In this document: piece after piece, positions 1-5,963 of the stretch
How positions within the stretch are numbered: position 1 is the stretch's first letter
How the letters are laid out: every line of letters begins with the position of its first letter
Assembly (NCBI GenBank): GCA_031276055.1
Contig: JAISNW010000178.1
Span: 1 to 7,205 of the forward strand
Source of the DNA: Deferribacteraceae bacterium
Lineage (GTDB): Bacteria; Chrysiogenota; Deferribacteres; Deferribacterales; JAISNW01
Direction of reading: 5' to 3'
DNA: 7,205 bases
Notes under the pieces: model-generated
What the model saw: the letters and a program-made list of their open reading frames with translations, nothing else
Told to the model about the DNA's origin: nothing
Databases searched by the model: none
Made by a program: the position numbers and the translations under genes

Positions 1-186
1 GGGGTGCTCTTTGTGCCTATGCACGATCAGGAGAAGAACCGTATGGTAAACTTTGTTTGCAACGATGCTGTGGATGCCGCCTCAAAAGAGCCTGAATACA
101 AGATCGCCGCGGTAAAAGCCGTCCGCATCTCAGGAGCAGCCAAAGTAACGCCTTATCTGATAAGAGATGTCAACGAGGCATTTTGA
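1..186 (+). CDS. NapA-like molybdopterin oxidoreductase, C-terminal end (5' truncated by window)
   Basis: The reading frame is open from base 1 and ends at TGA 184-186, giving the last 61 residues of a larger protein. The segment VPMHDQ...NRMVN...NDAVD...SKEPEYKIAAVK resembles the extreme C-terminus of the molydopterin dinucleotide-binding domain of periplasmic nitrate reductase NapA and close relatives. In that family this domain closes over the bis-MGD cofactor, and the SKEPE(Y/F)KIAAV stretch lies near the protein end. Here about 18 residues follow it, slightly more than I would expect. The catalytic residue, the Fe-S cluster and the Tat signal are outside the window, so the substrate (nitrate or another oxyanion) cannot be settled. 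Assimilatory nitrate reductase and formate dehydrogenase are less likely alternatives. The next gene is on the same strand 207 bases away behind a hairpin, so it is probably a separate transcription unit. Confidence 0.75.
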   Translation, partial: GVLFVPMHDQEKNRMVNFVCNDAVDAASKEPEYKIAAVKAVRISGAAKVTPYLIRDVNEAF

Positions 187-203
187 AACTATTTTGAATA
201 TAG

Positions 204-224
204 GGGGCAGCCTCCGGCTGTCCC
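204..224 (+). terminator. GC-rich hairpin after the NapA-like gene
   Basis: Bases 204-212 (GGGGCAGCC) pair with 216-224 (GGCTGTCCC) over 9 bp, including one G-U pair, with a TCC loop. It starts 17 bases after the upstream stop codon, where a transcript end is expected. No U-tract follows immediately. A small CGTG-TTTT-CACG hairpin comes next, and a T7 run appears only at 255-261. It may therefore be a weak terminator or a 3'-end stabilising structure rather than a canonical intrinsic terminator. Confidence 0.5.
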
Positions 225-316
225 TGTGAACTCCGTGTTTTCACGACTCTAGCTCTTTTTTGCCCAATGTAAAAAATATTTTACTTTTGTTAATACTTAG
301 AACCGGTGAATAAGGA

Positions 317-345
317 TTGCTCTTATTGATTATTAGTTATATAAC
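317..345 (+). promoter_or_regulatory. Candidate promoter of the FIST gene
   Basis: TATAAC at 340-345 matches five of six bases of the sigma-70 -10 box. TTGCTC at 317-322 matches the first three bases of the -35 box, with a 17-base spacer. Transcription would begin near 352, giving a leader of about 40 bases. The -10 box lies inside a perfect palindrome (333-348), which suggests control by a bound protein. This is a motif prediction only, in AT-rich DNA where chance matches are common. Confidence 0.4.
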
Positions 346-348
346 TAA
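333..348. repeat. Perfect 16-bp palindrome, possible operator
   Basis: TTAGTTATATAACTAA reads identically on both strands. It covers the predicted -10 box of the FIST gene and ends 45 bases before the start codon. A perfect even palindrome of this length at a promoter is a typical layout for a dimeric regulator site. As RNA it could also form a short TTAGTT/AACTAA hairpin. No cognate regulator gene is present in the window. Confidence 0.45.
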
Positions 349-393
349 AAAACTGCCAGTTAAGCGGGATAAGAGCGATATACGGAGATATTA

Positions 394-1545
394 ATGGTTA
401 AGATGTTTTTTGCCCATACTATGGAGGTAGACGAACCGCAAACCGCTGTTGATGAAATTTTTGAGCAGATCAACCCTAACGCCCTTCTTAAAAACTCTGT
501 CGGCATCCTCTCTTTTCATTCAGAGTTCGTAAAAAACAATATAGTTGAAGCTGTAAGTAAAAGTTATCCGTTTGATCTAGTAGGTTTTAACACCCCTTCC
601 AGCTCAGTTCCCCTAAATTACGGCGAGTTTATCCTCACATTGACTGTTCTCACAAGCGATGATGTATCTTTTGCAGCAGGCTTATCTGAACCTCTTACGG
701 ACGGCGGGCAATACTCTGCCCTTTCAACGCTTTATAACGAGTGCTCTGCAAAACTTCCAAGCAAACCTTCTTTTATCTTCTCTTTTCTCCCCTCCATTGC
801 AAAGATAAACGGCGAAACAATAATCAACGATCTAGACAGAGCATCAGGCGGGGTTGCCAACTTTGGGGTTGTCTCATATAATATTGGAATCGGGATAAAT
901 AATTCTATAGTAACTTTCGGCGGGCTCAGCTGCTCTGACCGCGTGGCGCTTATCCTCATGGCAGGGGATGTCCGACCGAGGTATACATTAAATTTTCCAA
1001 ACAGATTCCGAATAGTAAAAGATTCTGTTTTCATAACAAAGTCAGAGGGGCATATTTTAACCGAAATAAATGCAACGCCTGCGGCAGAGTTTTTTTATCA
1101 ACTAGGAATATTTGAAAAGGGGGATTACACAGGGCAATTCTCAGTTATGCTGCTTGTGGAAGATCCTGAATTTACTGAACCTATCTATGCGGCTCTTTTA
1201 GGACCGACAGATGCTGGGGGGTTCTTCTGTGGGAAGATGCTTAAAGCCGGCTCCCGCGTCTCAATAGCAGCGATAGATAAACAGAGCACCCTTAGTTTTA
1301 CTAGAGAAGCCGCAGCTATGTTAAATAAGCGGGTAAACGGCGTAATCATCTTTTCGTGCGTGGCTTATTATGTGCTTTTAGAGCTTGACGCTCTAGCGGG
1401 GATAAAAAAGGTGCGCTCTGCAATGCAGGATGCTGCTTACCTATTCGCTTATACCTGCGGTGAAATTTGCCCCGCCGCAACCGCCTCAGGCGGAGAAAAG
1501 AACCAGTTTCACAATGCAAGTATTATCTCCCTCTCATTTGACTAA
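394..1545 (+). CDS. Stand-alone FIST-domain sensory protein
   Basis: This 383-residue protein matches the FIST N and FIST C domains along nearly its whole length. FIST is a ligand-sensing module usually fused to, or encoded beside, signalling output domains such as histidine kinases, GGDEF or chemoreceptors; small ligands such as amino acids have been proposed. FIST N spans roughly residues 20-210 and FIST C roughly 225-380. The clearest FIST C marks are IIFSC (318-322), YTCGEICP (353-360) and FHNASI (372-377). There is no signal peptide, membrane segment or output domain, so it should be cytosolic and need a partner. The start at ATG 394 is supported by GGAGA at 384-388 with a 5-base gap. 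The TCGEIC element contains cysteines (355, 359) where I would expect an aromatic residue or non-cysteine. The gene is alone on its strand, and no kinase or cyclase gene lies next to it. The ligand and partner are unknown. Confidence 0.88.
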   Translation: MVKMFFAHTMEVDEPQTAVDEIFEQINPNALLKNSVGILSFHSEFVKNNIVEAVSKSYPFDLVGFNTPSSSVPLNYGEFILTLTVLTSDDVSFAAGLSEPLTDGGQYSALSTLYNECSAKLPSKPSFIFSFLPSIAKINGETIINDLDRASGGVANFGVVSYNIGIGINNSIVTFGGLSCSDRVALILMAGDVRPRYTLNFPNRFRIVKDSVFITKSEGHILTEINATPAAEFFYQLGIFEKGDYTGQFSVMLLVEDPEFTEPIYAALLGPTDAGGFFCGKMLKAGSRVSIAAIDKQSTLSFTREAAAMLNKRVNGVIIFSCVAYYVLLELDALAGIKKVRSAMQDAAYLFAYTCGEICPAATASGGEKNQFHNASIISLSFD

Positions 1546-1710
1546 AACTTTCTATTCTGTTATCAGAAATAGTTGACGCATGGGTGATGATCTTATAGAA
1601 TATGCACTGAGGTTCTGGAGCCGGCTTTAGTGCAGAGCCCGCAAAGGTGCAAGCAGCAGTAAAATTAAATAATTGGGTTCTAATAACCAACCTTGTTGCC
1701 CTCACCTCCG
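1546..1710. other. Non-coding gap downstream of the FIST gene, with small hairpins
   Basis: This is the first part of the 290-base space between the convergent FIST and thiH genes. I see no convincing gene: the short open frames have no recognisable product or ribosome-binding site. Two possible RNA hairpins are visible. Bases 1604-1612 pair with 1625-1633 over 9 bp with two G-U pairs. A TTGG(g)TT/AACCAA stem lies around 1674-1691. They may be 3'-UTR structure. Nothing resembling a tRNA or a known riboswitch was recognised. Confidence 0.4.
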
Positions 1711-1740
1711 GCGTGAGGCGCCTCATACGCACCTTGTTTT
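1711..1740 (+). terminator. Candidate intrinsic terminator of the FIST transcript
   Basis: GCGTGAGGCGCCTCATACGC at 1711-1730 folds with GCGT/ACGC as the outer stem and GAG/CTC as the inner stem. There is a GCGC loop and a 2-base bulge. TTGTTTT follows at 1734-1740 and T-rich DNA continues after it. An alternative hairpin, CCTCAC (1700-1705) with GTGAGG (1713-1718), uses the same left arm and excludes this fold. The position, 166 bases after the FIST stop codon, is rather distant. Confidence 0.5.
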
Positions 1741-1760
1741 AATATTTTGTTTATTTATTA

Positions 1761-1802
1761 AAGGCACGTACAGCAATTTAATACGTAAAAAAACCGTGCC
1801 TT
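1761..1802. terminator. Long-loop inverted repeat between convergent genes
   Basis: AAGGCACG at 1761-1768 is repeated inverted as CGTGCCTT at 1795-1802, an 8-bp perfect stem with a 26-base loop. The loop contains a second possible pairing (ACGTA 1766-1770 with TACGT 1782-1786) and an A7 run at 1787-1793. On the + strand a T/C-rich tract follows (GTTTTCCTTTCC). On the - strand the repeat lies 34 bases past the thiH stop. It could serve as a shared terminator for both directions. The long loop and lack of a clean U-tract on the - strand make this uncertain. Confidence 0.4.
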
Positions 1803-1835
1803 GTTTTCCTTTCCTATTGTCCAGCGCCCACCCTT

Positions 1836-2960
1836 CTAACGTTGCGCTCGGATGTCTTGCCGCCAACTGTCTTTTGCCACCCCTTCAAACCCTTTATCTT
1901 TCAGCATTGCCAAGACTTCTTCCACTGAACGGGAATCTTCCACATAAAATTGGGGGGTTGCATAGCTCTTTTCGGTGTAGCCTCCCGGCTCTGTTTTGGA
2001 GGCGGCGCTAAGTTGAGTAATTCCAAGCCCTATCAGGTTGTCCCTAAGAGCGCTTGTTTCTCTAGTGGATAGGGTAAGCCCAATATCGTAAAATACTATC
2101 CTCAATGCCAGCAGATACTGAACAAATTTGGCGTCTGTCACCGCATGTGGCTTAAATAAATTTTCAGCATATCTAAGGCGGGGCAGGGAGATGCTTATAT
2201 TTGCCCTCCAATACCTATTTCTAAGGTAATCAGCATGGAGGGCGGCAAAATATACATCAGCGGCGGCGTTTTCGTTCAAACCTAAGAGCGCCCCAACCCC
2301 AAACCCCCAAAAGCCGGCAATACCCGCCCAATCTGGAGCGGCAATCCTCCAGAAGATATTCTTTTTCTTGCCCGAAGGGTGGACTTGACGGTATCTCTTC
2401 TGCTCATAAGTTTCCTGATAGATAACAAGGTTTTCAGCCCCGCAATCGGATAATGTTTTATAATCGTCAATATCAAGCGGATATATCTCAATCCCCAATG
2501 AAGAGGCGGCGTCTACGCCTAATCCGATAACTTCTTTTAAGTATTCTATATTAACCTTTATAGGTTGTTCTCCGCTCACTAAGAGGATATGTTTTATCCC
2601 TGTTTTAATAATAGCGCCGAACTCCCGTTCAACCTCTGAAATGGTGAGGGTTCTGCGGCGAAGGTTCTTGTTGATGGCAGAAAAACCGCAATATCGGCAG
2701 CCGTTGATGCACTCATTGGATAGATATAGGGGTGCGTATAGCAAAATAGTATTCCCGAAACGTTCACGGCTGCGCTCTGCCGCAATCTGCGCCATCTGCT
2801 CTATATAATCTGCCGCCGCAGGAGAGAGCAGTGCAGGCAGCGCCGAAATATCAAAGCTCCTGCCTGAAAGAATACGTTCGACGGCAGTGCGGGATATTCC
2901 AGAAATTTTTTCTACCGTTTCTAAAAAATCTATCCGCTCATAAACTTCATCAATAAACAT
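1836..2960 (-). CDS. thiH: 2-iminoacetate (dehydroglycine) synthase ThiH, radical SAM
   Basis: ThiH cleaves tyrosine with a 5'-deoxyadenosyl radical, yielding p-cresol and 2-iminoacetate, the glycine-like unit of the thiamine thiazole ring. The radical-SAM motif CINGCRYC places the [4Fe-4S] ligands at Cys84, Cys88 and Cys91, followed by GF and NKNLRRRTLT as usual in ThiH. LLVSGEQP fits the SAM-binding GE motif. The C-terminal FYVEDSRSVEEVLAMLKDKGFE segment is also family-like. The 374-residue length is close to E. coli ThiH (377), and no C-terminal extension of the HydG type is present. I chose ATG 2958-2960, which places the cysteines close to the family positions; an in-frame TTG at 2979-2981 would add seven residues. 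The start overlaps the dhaM end by 11 bases in another frame, with only a weak GAGAAAG directly before the ATG, so coupled translation is likely. No thiG, thiS, thiF or thiC lies nearby, which is unusual, and no TPP riboswitch precedes it. Confidence 0.88.
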   Translation of the reverse strand: MFIDEVYERIDFLETVEKISGISRTAVERILSGRSFDISALPALLSPAAADYIEQMAQIAAERSRERFGNTILLYAPLYLSNECINGCRYCGFSAINKNLRRRTLTISEVEREFGAIIKTGIKHILLVSGEQPIKVNIEYLKEVIGLGVDAASSLGIEIYPLDIDDYKTLSDCGAENLVIYQETYEQKRYRQVHPSGKKKNIFWRIAAPDWAGIAGFWGFGVGALLGLNENAAADVYFAALHADYLRNRYWRANISISLPRLRYAENLFKPHAVTDAKFVQYLLALRIVFYDIGLTLSTRETSALRDNLIGLGITQLSAASKTEPGGYTEKSYATPQFYVEDSRSVEEVLAMLKDKGFEGVAKDSWRQDIRAQR

Positions 2961-5337
2961 CTTTCTCGTGCATTGCAGCAAGGGCGGCTTTTTTCAGCTC
3001 CGATATGCTGTTTGAGCGGATTGCGCTTTTTACCCTCCCGATGGATATGGCGTTCATGCTCAAAGAGTTTACCCCAAGCCCTAGAAGAACAAGGGCGGCA
3101 TCCGCATCTCCTGCCATCTCCCCGCATACTGAAAGTTCTATCCCATGTCGGCAGGCGGCGTCTGCAATCATCTTTATCCCTCTAAGCACTGCAGGTTGAA
3201 CGGGGGAGGTAAGATTATAATCAAAGGTGGAGCCGCGCTCCGCACACATAATATACTGTATAAGATCGTTCGTGCCGATGCTGAAAAAATCTGATACTTC
3301 CGCCAGTTCATCCGCCATCAACGCCGCTGCCGGCGTTTCCACCATAATTCCTGTCCTTATGGGCCATAAATGCGCCTTCCCCTGCGCCTCCAGCTCTAAA
3401 TGAACGCTTTCCAACACCTCTTTAACGTAGATGATTTCAGATTTTACTGAGATCATAGGGATCATCAATTTGACGTCTCTGTCGAAAGACGCCTGAAGAA
3501 CCGCCCGCAGATGCGTTCTAAAAAGCTCTTTCTCCCTAATGCATAGTCGGATGCCGCGAATTCCAAGAAACGGGTTTGCCTCTTTAGGCTGATAGAGCCA
3601 ACTAAGCCGCTTATCGCCGCCAATGTCCACCGTTCGTATGGTAATAGGTTTTTTTGGGAAGAAGTTTAATATCTCTTCTATTGCGTCAATCTGCTCCTCT
3701 TCGCTAGGTTTTTGACGTGTAAAAAAGAGAAATTCTGTGCGAAAAAGCCCTATCCCATCTACTTCAGCTTTTTGCGCGGATCGAGCGGAAAAGATATCCC
3801 ACACATTTGCCATCACAGTTATAGGAACGCCGTCTGTTGTTACAGCGGCGGCTTTACCTGCAGCAGCCGCAGAATCCTCTTGTTTTTTCAACCTATCTAT
3901 CTTGTCTTTATATGTTGCAATAAGCTCTTGAGTTGGATTAATGATTACCCCAGGCACATCTGTATCAATTATAGCAGTCTGTCCGCTAAGATTTTCTGCG
4001 GGAATGCTATACCCCGAAATATAAGCTATCCCAAGCGCTCTAGCAAGGATGGATGCATGAGCCGTCTCGCCGCCGCTTTCAGTAAGAATCCCTTTGAGGC
4101 GGCTGCCCCACCTTCCAAAGAGAGAAGGAGCCGCCTCGCGTGCTACAAGGATTAGATCGCCTTTTAGGATAGGCGGCGCCTCTGTTTCCCCCGAAAGTTT
4201 GGAAAGCACCAAAGATGCAACATCCAAAATATCTGCAGCGCGCTCTTCTATATATCTGTTGGGAAGAGCGCGTATCTCGCCTGCTAAGGCGGTCATCTTT
4301 TTTATATATGTATATTCTGCACAGAGCATATCTTTGGCGATATTGCTCTTTATTTCAGATAGAAGTTCAGCATCATTTAAGATCATGAGGTGGGCGTCAA
4401 AGATATCCGCTCCTTCAATAATCCCTTCTTTCCTAAGGGCTGCACCGGAGGTTTTAATAACTTCAGAAACAGCGGCGACAGCTCTTTCAAAACGTTGTAT
4501 CTCGGCTGCAGGGTTGTGAATCTTTCTCATTTCAGGCAGATTAAAAAGGTTGGTTTCCTGAACTATCGTTCCTAAAACCACCCCTTTGGTTATAACTCTA
4601 AGCTCTTTTTTTATAGGAGCATCGGCGGCAATTGGCTTAAAACTCCCTTTAACCAACTGAATGAGCGCTTCAAAGGCTTCTTTTTCATCATCTCCTGAAA
4701 TTGAAATTTCCGCCTCATCAGCGTATGTTATATTGCTTAAAGTAATTTTATTAACACTTTTTGCATTTACAGGGCGGCTGCCTTTTGTAGCATTTCTTAT
4801 AAGGCAGGTGGAAGAAAATTTTGAAAGAAGCCGCGCAAGGTTGGCGGCGGGTCTTGCATGCAAACCGTGCTGGAGGCCTACCTTAAAGCGATAAATAAGC
4901 GCATCGGGCGAACTAAGCAGCTGCTGCTCTACAGCCCCCTCTTTTTCGGCGCTCTTAGGTGAAAGAGCGTTCTCCGCCTCATTTGCAACCTGCTCCAAGC
5001 TGCACCCTGCCAAAACCTGAACCGCCGCCGCTAGAGCTCCTTCCACAAGGGGCGCCCCTGACAGCTTTACATTGTTGTAACCTAGCAACTGTATCGCTAG
5101 ACGAGAGCTCAAGAGAGCGCTTCCAATGTCGGCAAGCACCAAAACCCCATCTTTACTATAGACGCGGGATATTGCCTGTTGAATATCCATAGCGTCTGTT
5201 CCCAAAAGTTCCCCTCCTTCGCCTATCCCGCCGCAATAGGCAATAGGCATATCTGCTTCATCGGCGATGCTCATAGCAAGCTCCGCAACAGATTTAGCAA
5301 GGCGTCTGCTGTGGGAGACTAAAACCAATCCTACCAT
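2950..5337 (-). CDS. dhaM: DhaM-type PTS fusion: EIIA(Dha)-HPr-full-length enzyme I
   Basis: This cytosolic phosphocarrier should take phosphate from PEP and pass it to ADP bound on DhaL, the donor side of PTS-dependent dihydroxyacetone kinase. Three modules are visible in 795 residues. The mannose-type EIIA/DhaM domain (about 1-130) has LVSHSRRLAKS with phospho-His9 and GVLVLADIGSALLSS. The HPr domain (about 148-232) has GLHARPAA with phospho-His160 and a serine (194, in NAKSV) at the position regulated in Firmicute HPr. Enzyme I (about 245-790) has GGETAHASILAR with His427. It continues with the PEP-binding barrel: GLFRTEF (530-536), VDIGGDKR (570-577), GIRGIR, VETPAA, GTNDLIQY (688-695) and CGEMAGD with Cys738. 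E. coli DhaM is 472 residues and has only a truncated EI, so this version is unusual in being complete. Its ATG follows the dhaL stop by one base; the nearest purine-rich site (GGGAGAG, 5351-5357) is 13 bases upstream, so initiation probably relies on coupling. A stand-alone PtsI or PEP synthase is excluded by the N-terminal domains. Confidence 0.93.
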   Translation of the reverse strand: MVGLVLVSHSRRLAKSVAELAMSIADEADMPIAYCGGIGEGGELLGTDAMDIQQAISRVYSKDGVLVLADIGSALLSSRLAIQLLGYNNVKLSGAPLVEGALAAAVQVLAGCSLEQVANEAENALSPKSAEKEGAVEQQLLSSPDALIYRFKVGLQHGLHARPAANLARLLSKFSSTCLIRNATKGSRPVNAKSVNKITLSNITYADEAEISISGDDEKEAFEALIQLVKGSFKPIAADAPIKKELRVITKGVVLGTIVQETNLFNLPEMRKIHNPAAEIQRFERAVAAVSEVIKTSGAALRKEGIIEGADIFDAHLMILNDAELLSEIKSNIAKDMLCAEYTYIKKMTALAGEIRALPNRYIEERAADILDVASLVLSKLSGETEAPPILKGDLILVAREAAPSLFGRWGSRLKGILTESGGETAHASILARALGIAYISGYSIPAENLSGQTAIIDTDVPGVIINPTQELIATYKDKIDRLKKQEDSAAAAGKAAAVTTDGVPITVMANVWDIFSARSAQKAEVDGIGLFRTEFLFFTRQKPSEEEQIDAIEEILNFFPKKPITIRTVDIGGDKRLSWLYQPKEANPFLGIRGIRLCIREKELFRTHLRAVLQASFDRDVKLMIPMISVKSEIIYVKEVLESVHLELEAQGKAHLWPIRTGIMVETPAAALMADELAEVSDFFSIGTNDLIQYIMCAERGSTFDYNLTSPVQPAVLRGIKMIADAACRHGIELSVCGEMAGDADAALVLLGLGVNSLSMNAISIGRVKSAIRSNSISELKKAALAAMHEKDVY

Positions 5338-5338
5338 C

Positions 5339-5962
5339 TTAACTTATCTGCTCTCCCAACGTTTTAAGGAGCAGATAAGCTGAAACAGCGCCAGGGTCGA
5401 GATGCCCTATACTGCGTTCAGCAAGGTAGCTTGCTCTACCTTTGGTTGCGAGCATCGGAAGGGTGGAATCGGCGCCGCTCTTTGCAGCGGCAACAAGAGC
5501 TTTAGCTATACTCTTAAAATCTTCGCCCGCATCTATTGCCTTATTCATCGCTTCAAAAGCAGGTGCAAAGGTATCCAGCATGGTTTTTTCACCGGGGCTG
5601 CTGTGGCCTAACTGCTTAATCCCTTGCATTCCTGAGATAAACCCCTTGTAAAGCTCCGCAGGAGAAGCGCTCTCGCCAGTTAGGGTTAAACTCAACTTTA
5701 GGAAAAAAGTGCCGTATAACGGACCTGAAGCCCCCCCCGTATTCTTTATCAGTGCAACTGATATTAGCTTAAAAAGCGCTGCAAAATCTGTTGGGTTCTC
5801 TTTTTCTACTGAGGCTAGAGCAGCAGCAAACCCCCTGCAGATATTTATGCCGTGATCTGCATCGCCTATTGCAGCATCGAGATCTGTGAGGCGGCTTCTA
5901 TTGTCTTCTAATACTTTGGATAGCGATGCAAGCCACCCTTTTGCCATAGGTAGGGTAAACAT
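5339..5962 (-). CDS. dhaL: Dihydroxyacetone kinase ADP-binding subunit DhaL
   Basis: DhaL holds ADP/ATP as a permanently bound cofactor; DhaM re-phosphorylates the ADP and DhaL then passes the phosphate to dihydroxyacetone on DhaK. At 207 residues it is close to the usual ~210. The Mg-nucleotide site DLDAAIGDADHG gives Asp29, Asp34 and Asp36 plus His37, matching E. coli Asp30/35/37 with a one-residue offset. NTGGASGPLYG (74-84), GEKTMLD (124-130) and ATKGRASYLAERSIGHLDPGA (172-192) are the other family blocks. The start codon is preceded by a good GAGGTGG site inside the final codons of dhaK, and one base separates the genes, so translation is coupled. A run of eight G on the coding strand (5731-5738) encodes part of the TGGA motif and could be prone to slippage. 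The nucleotide site is intact, so it should be functional. Confidence 0.95.
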   Translation of the reverse strand: MFTLPMAKGWLASLSKVLEDNRSRLTDLDAAIGDADHGINICRGFAAALASVEKENPTDFAALFKLISVALIKNTGGASGPLYGTFFLKLSLTLTGESASPAELYKGFISGMQGIKQLGHSSPGEKTMLDTFAPAFEAMNKAIDAGEDFKSIAKALVAAAKSGADSTLPMLATKGRASYLAERSIGHLDPGAVSAYLLLKTLGEQIS

Positions 5963-5963
5963 G

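Larger units (their letters stand above)
316..379 (+). repeat. Nested inverted repeats in the FIST gene leader
   Basis: An outer stem pairs 316-326 (ATTGCTCTTAT) with 369-379 (ATAAGAGCGAT) over 11 bp, with one G-U pair. It encloses two smaller symmetrical elements: the 16-bp palindrome at 333-348 and AACTG-C-CAGTT at 351-361. Together they could fold as a three-way junction ending five bases before the ribosome-binding site (GGAGA, 384-388). In RNA the full fold requires transcription to start upstream of 316, which conflicts with the promoter proposed at 317-345. In DNA the repeats could instead be protein sites. Confidence 0.4.

Noticed and set aside
1523..1732. 69-codon - strand open frame between the FIST gene and thiH
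   Set aside because: Arg/Thr/Ala-rich translation without a family match, no clear ribosome-binding site, and it runs through the putative terminator hairpin.
1673..2011. 112-codon + strand open frame at the end of thiH
   Set aside because: It overlaps the conserved thiH C-terminus and the terminator-like repeats, and its translation matches nothing recognisable.
1836..2960. HydG (hydrogenase maturase) instead of ThiH
   Set aside because: HydG is longer and has a C-terminal extension with a second Fe-S site; this protein stops at ThiH length without it.
2961..3000. TPP riboswitch ahead of thiH
   Set aside because: The sequence upstream of thiH is dhaM coding sequence, and no CTGAGA-type thi-box arrangement is present.
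3712..4519. Open frames of 141-147 codons on the + strand opposite dhaM
   Set aside because: They lie wholly inside the EI-coding sequence, show low-complexity Ser/Arg/Ala-rich translations with no family resemblance, and have no ribosome-binding site. They are shadows of dhaM.
2950..5337. Stand-alone PtsI, or PEP synthase/PPDK, as the identity of the large PTS protein
   Set aside because: The N-terminal EIIA (His9) and HPr (His160) domains are in the same uninterrupted frame, and the dhaKL neighbours fix it as DhaM-type.
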